A stretch of DNA of 6,464 bases from Kmv34 sp964524965 (GTDB taxonomy: Bacteria; Aerophobota; Aerophobia; Aerophobales; B3-G15). The stretch is from positions 1 through 6,464 of the forward strand of contig CAZGDY010000094.1 in the NCBI GenBank assembly GCA_964524965.1, written 5' to 3'. Made by a program: the position numbers and the translations under genes. Positions 1 through 5,322 of the stretch are shown here, in pieces (the stretch's first letter is position 1; each line of letters opens with the position of its first letter). The notes beneath the pieces were generated by a model. That model was not told where the DNA came from, made no database searches, and saw nothing but the letters and a program-made list of their open reading frames with translations.

Positions 1-689
1 GTATAAGATATACGCACTTTTTTTTCTTTTTCAAATTCCTCGATTAAATCTTTTCTTAATTTTACCGCTTCAAGAAGAATAACTTCACTAATAAGGTAAA
101 AGTGAGGAATCTCTTTCTTGCTTTGTGTCATTTTTTCTGCCATTACTTTTTCTACTCTGGAAAGAATTATTTCTTTTTTTTCAACTGGTATCTTTTCTAT
201 CTCTAATACAGTTTTTTTCTCAACAGCTTTAAGTATGTCTTCTTTTATTATTCTTCCTCTTGGTCCTGTTCCCTTTATTTTGGCAAGATTTAAGTTCTTT
301 TCTCGAGCCAGTTTTTTAGCAAGAGGTGATGCTTTGATTATTTTTTCTTCCGCTGGGAACTCTTCTTTCTCTTTTTCTCTTGTTTTTTCTCGCTCAGTTA
401 AGGTCTTAACTTCTATTTTTTCTTTACCCTCTAAAATAAATTCCTCTTCCATGGAATCTGCAATATAAGCAATTGTTTCTGTTACAGGGATTATTTCTTC
501 TTCTTTGGCCAAAATTTTTCTAACATATCCGGAGACGATAGCTTCAACTTCCATGTTAGCCTTATCAGTAGCTATTTCCAGAAGAGGTTCTCCTTTTTCT
601 ACGTGATCCCCTTCTTTTTTTAGCCATTTTATTATCTCGCCTTCTTCCATCGTTTCTCCCAATTTGGGCATTACGACTTTTTTGACCAT
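1..689 (-). CDS. Dihydrolipoyl acyltransferase (E2) of a 2-oxoacid dehydrogenase complex, 3'-truncated by window edge
   Basis: E2 carries acyl groups on a swinging lipoyl arm from E1 to CoA in pyruvate, branched-chain 2-oxoacid or acetoin dehydrogenase complexes in the cytoplasm. The visible 229 residues show three parts. An N-terminal lipoyl domain (about 1-76) has the lipoylation site ATDKANMEVEA with Lys43. A charged Glu/Lys linker (about 80-117) follows. A peripheral subunit (E3)-binding domain (about 118-155) has ASPLAKKLA and GTGPRGRIIKEDIL. The CoA acyltransferase domain starts near residue 175 (SRVEKVMAEKMTQS, IPHFYL) and runs off the window, so the active-site His is not visible. The ATG is at 689-687, preceded by a purine-rich site containing GGGGGGAG at 694-701, four bases before the start. 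It is the first gene of its transcript; E1 is not upstream. The substrate cannot be told from this part. The family call is secure. Confidence 0.95.
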   Translation of the reverse strand, partial: MVKKVVMPKLGETMEEGEIIKWLKKEGDHVEKGEPLLEIATDKANMEVEAIVSGYVRKILAKEEEIIPVTETIAYIADSMEEEFILEGKEKIEVKTLTEREKTREKEKEEFPAEEKIIKASPLAKKLAREKNLNLAKIKGTGPRGRIIKEDILKAVEKKTVLEIEKIPVEKKEIILSRVEKVMAEKMTQSKKEIPHFYLISEVILLEAVKLRKDLIEEFEKEKKVRISY

Positions 690-716
690 TTTACTCCCCC
701 CTCTCATTAATTGGCG

Positions 717-746
717 ATTTTATCGTCTTAGTCTCTTCTTTTCCAA
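717..746 (-). promoter_or_regulatory. Candidate proximal promoter for the E2 gene
   Basis: On the minus strand TTGGAA (746-741), an 18-base spacer and TAAAAT (722-717) form a plausible but weaker promoter. The start would be near 710, about 20 nt before the E2 start codon. A direct repeat lies just upstream of the -35, where an activator would bind. Confidence 0.35.
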
Positions 747-762
747 GTCCTGAGTCTAAGCT

Positions 763-790
763 ATAACTTAGTAAAAGAGAATAACTTAGT
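763..790 (-). repeat. Direct repeat ATAACTTAGT, two perfect copies 18 bp apart
   Basis: The 10-mer ATAACTTAGT occurs at 763-772 and 781-790 (ACTAAGTTAT on the minus strand). A degenerate third copy, ATAAACTTAGG, is at 815-825. The copies lie upstream of the proximal E2 promoter candidate, centred near -57 and -75. Binding of an activator on one helix face is inferred from position only. Confidence 0.5.
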
Positions 791-876
791 TTTTAATCCT
801 CTGTTTAGTTTAAAATAAACTTAGGTTTGAAAGATTTTTTTTTGAGATTTCTTCCAAAGCTTGTTGGTATTAGTAA

Positions 877-904
877 ATTTTAAGAGAAGAAACATCATTG
901 TCAA
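877..904 (-). promoter_or_regulatory. Candidate sigma-70 promoter for the E2 gene (distal)
   Basis: On the minus strand a perfect -35 TTGACA (904-899) is followed, after 16 bases, by TAAAAT (882-877), a five-of-six -10. Transcription would start near 870 and run into the E2 gene with a leader of about 180 nt. No riboswitch fold was recognised in that leader. Confidence 0.55.
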
Positions 905-1340
905 GGGAAACTGAAAATTTTTCGATTAATATTTTTTTCCGGCTTCTTAGCTATTTTATAGATGTACACAAAATATTGACTTTTTATCGCAACTTAAAAT
1001 TGACCCTCTTGACTTACAAATTTTAGAAAATAAAGCTAATTTGACTGGGCTTTATTTGATGTAATTCTAGAGAGGTAAAGCGCAAACTTATCTCTTTTTA
1101 TTTATTTGGAGTTATTTAAAAAAAAGTTTATGACCTGCCCCTTCAATGCAAGTTTAGGACCTTACATTGGGGGGACAGAAGAGGCAGAAAAAGCGATAAA
1201 GATGAAATTTAGACCCAAGAATATTTCTCAAAATTTTTTGAAAGAAAAATCCTTGCCCAATACGCATTTAATCAACATCAGGGTATAAATTGCTAAACTC
1301 TCATAGAAACATCATCCTAGCCATTTATGGGCACACAGGG
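905..1340. other. A/T-rich intergenic stretch without a convincing gene
   Basis: No supported gene was found. The longest plus-strand open frame (TTG start at 1106, stop near 1288) lacks a ribosome binding site and resembles no family I recognise. The only pattern seen is four TTGAC pentamers on the plus strand at 976-980, 1000-1004, 1009-1013 and 1041-1045. None is followed by a good -10 at proper spacing. The stretch separates the diverging E2 and sulfurtransferase transcripts. Confidence 0.6.
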
Positions 1341-1368
1341 TTGACAAAAAAAAGCAATGTACTATTGT
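1341..1368 (+). promoter_or_regulatory. Candidate sigma-70 promoter upstream of the exported sulfurtransferase genes
   Basis: A perfect -35 TTGACA (1341-1346), a 16-base spacer and TATTGT (1363-1368, four of six -10 bases) point to a start near 1375. The palindrome at 1369-1386 begins immediately after the -10 and would cover the start site. This would give an untranslated leader of about 330 nt before the ATG at 1707. Confidence 0.5.
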
Positions 1369-1386
1369 TTGTGAAAATACTCACAA
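1369..1386. promoter_or_regulatory. Operator-like palindrome TTGTGA-N6-TCACAA (Rex- or CRP/FNR-type)
   Basis: Seen: TTGTGAAAATACTCACAA, a perfect 6-bp inverted repeat with a 6-base centre, starting one base after the putative -10. Known: Gram-positive Rex, the NADH/NAD+-sensing repressor, binds 18-bp sites of the form TTGTGAA-N4-TTCACAA, which this matches except for one base (CTCACAA). The inner TGTGA-N6-TCACA is also the CRP half-site pair. Inferred: a site covering the start of transcription fits repression, which favours Rex over an activating CRP protein. No regulator gene is in the window. Confidence 0.5.
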
Positions 1387-1459
1387 TCCAGAAATAATAA
1401 CTGTTAAGAGCGATTAAAGTGTTTTTATCATCTTTACTTTACAAGTTTGATTTTTCTCT

Positions 1460-1483
1460 CAATTGTTAACCCAATTGTTAACC
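1460..1483. repeat. Perfect 12-bp tandem repeat (CAATTGTTAACC) x2
   Basis: CAATTGTTAACC occurs at 1460-1471 and again at 1472-1483 with no gap. It ends eight bases before the -35 of the second candidate promoter. Each copy contains TTGTTAA, which recurs as a back-to-back pair at 1575-1581 and 1582-1588. TTGTTAA equals a clostridial-type Rex half-site, but here the copies are direct rather than inverted, so regulator identity is open. Confidence 0.6.
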
Positions 1484-1490
1484 CAGTGGT

Positions 1491-1519
1491 TTGAACGGTT
1501 GTTTTGCTATTTGTAAGAT
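1491..1519 (+). promoter_or_regulatory. Second candidate promoter upstream of the sulfurtransferase genes
   Basis: TTGAAC (1491-1496), a 17-base spacer and TAAGAT (1514-1519) match the sigma-70 consensus at four of six bases each. The tandem 12-bp repeat sits directly upstream, as an activator site would. The start would be near 1526, giving a leader of about 180 nt. The match is modest. Confidence 0.35.
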
Positions 1520-1551
1520 TTATTTTAAAAGAGTTTAGAAAAAGTAATCCA

Positions 1552-1562
1552 AAAGGAGGTGA
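1552..1562 (+). promoter_or_regulatory. Orphan strong Shine-Dalgarno (AAAGGAGGTGA) without a usable reading frame
   Basis: The 11-base AAAGGAGGTGA is fully complementary to the 3' end of bacterial 16S rRNA. No ATG follows at 5-10 bases. A GTG at 1559 overlaps the site and opens only nine codons. A TTG at 1575 opens five codons (stop at 1590-1592). It may be the relic of a lost gene, a leader peptide signal, or a ribosome-binding element in the leader. The true start at 1707 has its own site, GAAGGAGAG, at 1692-1700. Confidence 0.5.
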
Positions 1563-1706
1563 AAAACAGGCAAGTTGTTAATTGTTAATTAGGGCGAAGA
1601 AAAGCTTTTAAAAAAAGAATCGTTAAATAGTTAAATTTTTTTTAAAAACTTTCAGGGAAAAATGAACCAAACTATGCGAGAGATTTAAATTGAAGGAGAG
1701 TCAAAA

Positions 1707-2711
1707 ATGTTAAGATCAAAGGAAAAAAGAACTAAGTGGGGCGTCCTGCTTTTATCCGGAATTATCCTGCTTGTGTTTATGCCGGTATCGGCTATATGTT
1801 CATTGACATCGGAGTTTGATGTCATTGCTGATGCAGCAAGTACCTATCTAAGCGCTGGCAAACCAGCCAACATCTCCTCGGAAGATCTTCTGTACGATAT
1901 GCTTGATGTTGTCCCGGACGACCCTTTTGTACTTAGCATCAGGGCATCGACCATTTATGCCGAGGGTCATATTCCCGGAGCAGTCAATATACCTATGGCC
2001 GAAGTTTTTAAGCCCGAGAACCTGCGTAAACTTCCCAAAGACAGACAAATCGTGGTTTACTGCTATACCGGCCATACCGGAAGCCGAGTGGCAGCTCTTC
2101 TTAGCTTAGCTGACTTTGACGCTGTCAACCTTAAGTGGGGAATGACTGGTTGGACAAAGAACACCAAAGTAGCCCCCCGTCGTTTCGATCCAGAGAAAAC
2201 TCCCATGGATTATCCTTTTGAAACTAGTGTCAACCTGCCTACAGAAATTTTTCCGTTTCCCAGCGTCGATAACACATCCTCATCACTGCAGGAAGAAATT
2301 ATTCGAGCGGCCTGCTACGATTATACGAGCACTGAACATCCGGACATCTCAGCTAAGGAGTTGTACGAACTGTTAACTGATGCTGACTTAACCAATGATC
2401 CATTTATAGTCAGTGTACGTAGCCCAGAGATCTATGCCAAGGGCCATATTCCTGGTGCTATCAATATACCCTGGAGAGAGATAGCCAAAAAGGCCAATCT
2501 TGAAAAACTTCCTTCGGATAGAAAAATTGTGCTTTATTGCTACACCGGTCGCACTGCAAGCCAGGCTGCAGCTATTCTGGGTGCACTTGGTTACAATGTT
2601 GCCAACCTGCATTGGGGAATGACCTCTTGGACTAAGAACAAAGATGTGGCGCCTTCTGGGTTCAACCCAGCCACAAGCATGGATTATCAGTTTGAAAGCT
2701 CTTCATCGTAA
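1707..2711 (+). CDS. Exported tandem-rhodanese sulfurtransferase, both domains with catalytic Cys
   Basis: Rhodanese domains carry sulfane sulfur as a persulfide on an active-site Cys. This 334-residue protein starts with a Sec-type signal (Lys/Arg-rich 1-10, hydrophobic 12-28, likely cleavage after VSA at 27-29), so it acts outside the membrane. Domain 1 (about 55-172) has GHIPGAVNIP (87-96) and loop CYTGHTGS with Cys119. Domain 2 (about 213-330) has GHIPGAINIP (246-255) and loop CYTGRTAS with Cys278. Each ends in WGMT.WTKN..VAP and MDY.FE. About 58 of 100 aligned residues agree, indicating an internal duplication. The Asp common in the domain's D-x-R motif is Ser in both (SIR at 77, SVR at 236). 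The ATG at 1707 is supported by GAAGGAGAG six bases upstream. A second exported rhodanese follows 234 bp downstream. GC is higher than in the flanking genes. Sulfur donor and acceptor are unknown. Confidence 0.92.
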   Translation: MLRSKEKRTKWGVLLLSGIILLVFMPVSAICSLTSEFDVIADAASTYLSAGKPANISSEDLLYDMLDVVPDDPFVLSIRASTIYAEGHIPGAVNIPMAEVFKPENLRKLPKDRQIVVYCYTGHTGSRVAALLSLADFDAVNLKWGMTGWTKNTKVAPRRFDPEKTPMDYPFETSVNLPTEIFPFPSVDNTSSSLQEEIIRAACYDYTSTEHPDISAKELYELLTDADLTNDPFIVSVRSPEIYAKGHIPGAINIPWREIAKKANLEKLPSDRKIVLYCYTGRTASQAAAILGALGYNVANLHWGMTSWTKNKDVAPSGFNPATSMDYQFESSSS

Positions 2712-2945
2712 GAATGATTCAGACTCCTCAGCGACAGGTACGACTAAGTGAAGGGCAGAGCCTGAGTTGAAGATATGACAAAAAGTCTATCTTTGCGAGT
2801 GGAATAGATTCTAAAACCACAACTTGCTACCCTCGAGAAAATTAAGAGGTGTTTTTGAATAAGTTGTTTTATTTTACTTTAGTTAACAAAGAATATGAAG
2901 TCAGTTACATATTTACTACAATAAATGTTAGGTCAGGAGAAAAAG

Positions 2946-4016
2946 ATGAAATTTAATTCAGTCAAAAGAATTATAGGTTTGGCATTGACCTTAGCTTTTT
3001 TTGCTACAATGCCTTTGATTGTGTCCGCAACGGTGCGGGGTGTATTGGTTGATGTAGAATTTGTACAAGAAAAAATCGGCAACCCTGATTGGGTCATATT
3101 CGATGCGAGGAAACCTGCTGATTATTACAAAACAGGGCATATTCCGGGTGCTGTTAATATGGGAGTTATAACGGGTGAGAACATGGTTTCTTGGGATATC
3201 TATCGGGATCGTACCGCGAGGTGGCTTGTACCGGAAAAAGAAGCTGAACTCCTCGGAATGATGGGTATCAACTATGACAAGGGTGTTATCGTTTATGGTA
3301 AAAAGGGCGACTATCACGCCGGTAGCATCGTTGAAATCCTGCACTATCTAGACCACAACAAGGTTTATTTTCTTGATGGTGGTTGGGAAAAATGGATAGC
3401 TAGTAACGGGAAAGTTGGATTGGCAACCAATAAACCAATTCCAGTCTCTTTTGATATTAGAAAAATTAACCATGAGATGTATACTACGACTGAAGAGGCC
3501 TATAACTATGTAAAGAACCCTGGTTCTGTCACATTTGTGGATGTCCGTTCTACGGCAGAGTATGAGGGAACAAAAATATTGTCCTTGAGAGGCGGCCGCA
3601 TTCCAGGTGCTATCAGCAAACCAGTTTATGATTTGATTAACGAAGATGGTACCATTGTTTCAGATGCAAGAATGAAACAAATCTATGCAGATATCCCCAA
3701 AGACCGTCCTGTTGTCGTGTACTGTCAGAGGGCTTGTCGGACCACTTTTACCTACTTTGCCTTAAAATATTTAGGCTATGACGTTGAGGTATATGATGAA
3801 TCCTGGAGAGTCTGGGGAAGTCAACTTGACTTGCCCGTTGAGAACGAGCAGTGGTTCTTTTTTAAAGATGTTGTTACTTTGCAAACGCAGATGGGAGAAA
3901 TCAAAGAAGAATTACGTCAGTTGAAAGCTTATATTAACCAACTTGGTCAACTGGAATCGGCAACTCCTGCACTACTACCTGTTGTAGAGGAAGAAGACGA
4001 GGGAGGTTGCGAATAG
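2946..4016 (+). CDS. Exported thiosulfate sulfurtransferase-like protein (TST/SseA type) with C-terminal coiled coil
   Basis: This is a two-domain rhodanese of the thiosulfate/3-mercaptopyruvate sulfurtransferase type, 356 residues. A signal peptide covers 1-28 (MKFNSVKR, hydrophobic 9-27, VSA), so it is extracytoplasmic. The N-domain (about 32-155) has FDAR, GHIPGAVNM and DGGWEKW, but its loop is YGKKGDYHAG without Cys, so it is structural, as usual in this family. The C-domain (about 180-300) has VDVR, GRIPGAISKP and active loop CQRACR with Cys260 and an extra Cys264, then YDESWRVWG. Residues about 306-335 (MGEIKEELRQLKAYINQL) look coiled-coil, followed by an acidic tail EEEDEGGCE with Cys355. 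These extras are not in standard TST. The ATG at 2946 is chosen because AGGAG (2935-2939) lies six bases before it; an in-frame ATG at 2925 lacks a site. It could share the transcript of the preceding gene. Confidence 0.92.
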   Translation: MKFNSVKRIIGLALTLAFFATMPLIVSATVRGVLVDVEFVQEKIGNPDWVIFDARKPADYYKTGHIPGAVNMGVITGENMVSWDIYRDRTARWLVPEKEAELLGMMGINYDKGVIVYGKKGDYHAGSIVEILHYLDHNKVYFLDGGWEKWIASNGKVGLATNKPIPVSFDIRKINHEMYTTTEEAYNYVKNPGSVTFVDVRSTAEYEGTKILSLRGGRIPGAISKPVYDLINEDGTIVSDARMKQIYADIPKDRPVVVYCQRACRTTFTYFALKYLGYDVEVYDESWRVWGSQLDLPVENEQWFFFKDVVTLQTQMGEIKEELRQLKAYINQLGQLESATPALLPVVEEEDEGGCE

Positions 4017-4020
4017 CCAA

Positions 4021-4053
4021 TAAAAAATGGGGAATACCCATGTGGATTTTTTA
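4021..4053. terminator. Weak, possibly bidirectional intrinsic terminator after the second sulfurtransferase gene
   Basis: ATGGG (4027-4031) and CCCAT (4037-4041) form a 5-bp stem with loop GAATA, flanked by AAAAAA (4022-4027) and TTTTTT (4047-4052). Read leftward, the T-run follows the stem at once. Read rightward, five bases separate them. The short stem makes this a modest call, but it starts four bases after the stop codon. Confidence 0.4.
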
Positions 4054-4072
4054 AGTTGATTGATAAATCTTT

Positions 4073-4103
4073 CAGATGAGCTAAGGGATACTTAGCTCAT
4101 CTG
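4073..4103. repeat. Perfect 13-bp inverted repeat (hairpin) with 5-base loop
   Basis: CAGATGAGCTAAG (4073-4085) and CTTAGCTCATCTG (4091-4103) are exact reverse complements around GGATA. Neither side has a T-run, so it is not a standard intrinsic terminator. It lies 56 bp after the sulfurtransferase stop codon, at the edge of the decayed transposase region. It may be an mRNA 3'-end stabiliser, a protein-binding palindrome, or an end structure left by a mobile element. Confidence 0.7.
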
Positions 4104-4294
4104 GGAGTAAGTCTAGGGGAAGAATCAAATCTAATCTGAGAAACTTTGCTGCTTCTCGCGTATTTGGGCTTGGTTTTTCCCCTTTTGTTTAGAGATGTTT
4201 TTTATTAGAAAATTTTTGATATACTCTTGAAAGTATAAGAGATTTTTCTGTTGGTTACTTTTCTTTCCTTGTCTTTAACATCCGCAAGATTGTC

Positions 4295-4620
4295 TTATTT
4301 TCTAAAGAAAACTTTCCTAAGTGGACAGTTCCGAGAAGTGTTATAAATTTTTCCAAGGTATTTTTTTTATCCAGTCCACTCACCTCTCTTAAGTTTTCTT
4401 CTTATTCGATTCAGAACGGCCTGGGAGAGTAGACAGAGGAAGATATAGTTCTTAACCTGTCTGTCAGCTCAGTGGTAGGTCGAAGGGGTATCGATGGGGT
4501 TTTTAGGTCTCGGAAGATCTACTCTATTTGTCTTAGTCTTTTGTAGTATTCCTCTACTCTTTCATTCTTTATTTGAACTTTTAATGCTTTGAGAGTGTAG
4601 TATCCACAAAGAGCTCTGAT
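4295..4620 (-). pseudogene. Decayed IS1634-type (IS4 superfamily) transposase, C-terminal fragment
   Basis: Minus-strand translation from 4620 reads ALCGYYTLKALKV, then NERVEEYYKRLRQIE, a TAG stop (4521-4519), then IFRDLKTP. After a one-base frameshift in the A/C run near 4496-4504 it continues IDTPSTYH, a TGA (4471-4469), ADRQVKNYIFLCLLSQAVLN, RIRRKLKRGEWTG and a TAA (4369-4367). IS1634-like DDE transposases have Y-K-x-L-x-x-[VI]-E-x-x-F-R-x-L-K around the catalytic Glu, then a RP-x-Y-H motif and A-x-R-[VI]-x-x-[HY]-I-[FC]-L-C; all are recognisable here. Two stops sit where Trp would be usual (YHW, IEW). The N-terminal part with the two catalytic Asp is absent. The C-terminus may extend to about 4078, where a frame reads KPSPNTREAAKFLRLDLILP. 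Inactive relic. Confidence 0.75.
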
Positions 4621-4742
4621 TTTTTATCTAAAAGAAATTACCCAGGTTCTCAATCACCATAGCCTCAGGATGTTTAAATAAAGAAATTACTAAGGTAATA
4701 AGACTAATATGTACTTACCAAATACAGGTCAGGGATGTTTCA

Positions 4743-5318
4743 TTACTGGTTTTTAATTATTTCACTATTTTTTGTAAAGGGTCCTCTGATATCAATATGA
4801 CCAACTAAAGTTTGGTGAGGCTCCCCCTCTATGAGGATTTGAACCCAGGAATAGGAAGGAAGGTTTTCCAGAAGAGTATTTACAATTGAGTAAATACTCA
4901 CAAGCTCTCCTGAAGTTCCCCCGGGGTGATTTTTTTTAAGAGAGGAGGAAAAATCTGCATAGATAATGTTTTCTTTTATGTAAGTGGCCCTTATTTTTGT
5001 TTCGGGGGGGAGAGTGGGAATAAAAGATGTGTTTTGAGGTCCTTTAATTAATTCCTGTAGAATTATTTTAATTTGGTTGTTAACCTCTTCTTCAAAAGGT
5101 ATTTTTCTTTTTACGGGCACCAGGAATTGTTCCTCTGGAGTTGCAAAGTAAAAAGTAGCGACCCTGGTTGGCGGTGGATAAGAGAGAGTTCTGCCTACCC
5201 ATTCTTTGAGCTGGTAGGTGGGTTCTTGCAGAAAGGGAGTAAATATTATACCGGCGACAAAAGCAACTGTTAAAAGAGCAATGAAAATAAAAACTTTTTT
5301 TCTCATAGAAAATATCAT
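4743..5318 (-). CDS. Membrane-anchored GerMN-domain protein (GerM-like)
   Basis: This 191-residue protein has a single N-terminal membrane segment (about 9-27, after MRKK) and an extracytoplasmic GerMN domain (about 53-182). Domain landmarks are FYFATPEE, LQELIKGPQ (87-95), ADFSSSL (121-127), GELVSIYSIVNTL (137-149) and VQILIEGEP (159-167), ending with GHIDIRGPF (173-181). GerMN proteins take part in sporulation/germination and cell-wall processes; no enzyme activity is established for the domain and no catalytic motif is seen. B. subtilis GerM has two such domains, this one has one. It starts four bases after the stop of the upstream amidase gene, so the two are probably translated from one mRNA. 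The ATG at 5318 has AAAGGG only one base ahead; an in-frame ATG at 5306 (MRKKVF) is a credible alternative with that site 12 bases upstream. Confidence 0.88.
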   Translation of the reverse strand: MIFSMRKKVFIFIALLTVAFVAGIIFTPFLQEPTYQLKEWVGRTLSYPPPTRVATFYFATPEEQFLVPVKRKIPFEEEVNNQIKIILQELIKGPQNTSFIPTLPPETKIRATYIKENIIYADFSSSLKKNHPGGTSGELVSIYSIVNTLLENLPSYSWVQILIEGEPHQTLVGHIDIRGPFTKNSEIIKNQ

Positions 5319-5322
5319 CCCT

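Noticed and set aside
118..468. Plus-strand open frame of 116 codons rich in Ser and Phe
   Set aside because: It is the antisense shadow of the E2 gene, whose lipoyl and E3-binding motifs are clear on the minus strand.
976..1045. Four TTGAC pentamers as iterons or stacked -35 boxes
   Set aside because: Spacings (24, 9 and 32 bp) are irregular and none has a good -10 at 16-18 bp; may be chance.
1106..1288. 60-codon plus-strand frame with TTG start
   Set aside because: No ribosome binding site, non-ATG start, no recognisable domain, and A/T-rich DNA; insufficient evidence for a gene.
2855..2883. Promoter for the second sulfurtransferase (TTGAAT, 17-bp spacer, TTTAGT)
   Set aside because: The -10 match is poor and alternatives are equally weak in this T-rich stretch; read-through from the first gene is as likely.
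2925..2945. Upstream ATG extending the second sulfurtransferase by seven residues
   Set aside because: No Shine-Dalgarno precedes it, and the AGGAG for the ATG at 2946 lies inside this extension; the shorter form gives a normal signal peptide.
4681..4742. Terminator after the GerMN gene (GGTAA/TTACC near 4694-4720)
   Set aside because: The stem needs a bulge and a long loop, and the following T content is interrupted.
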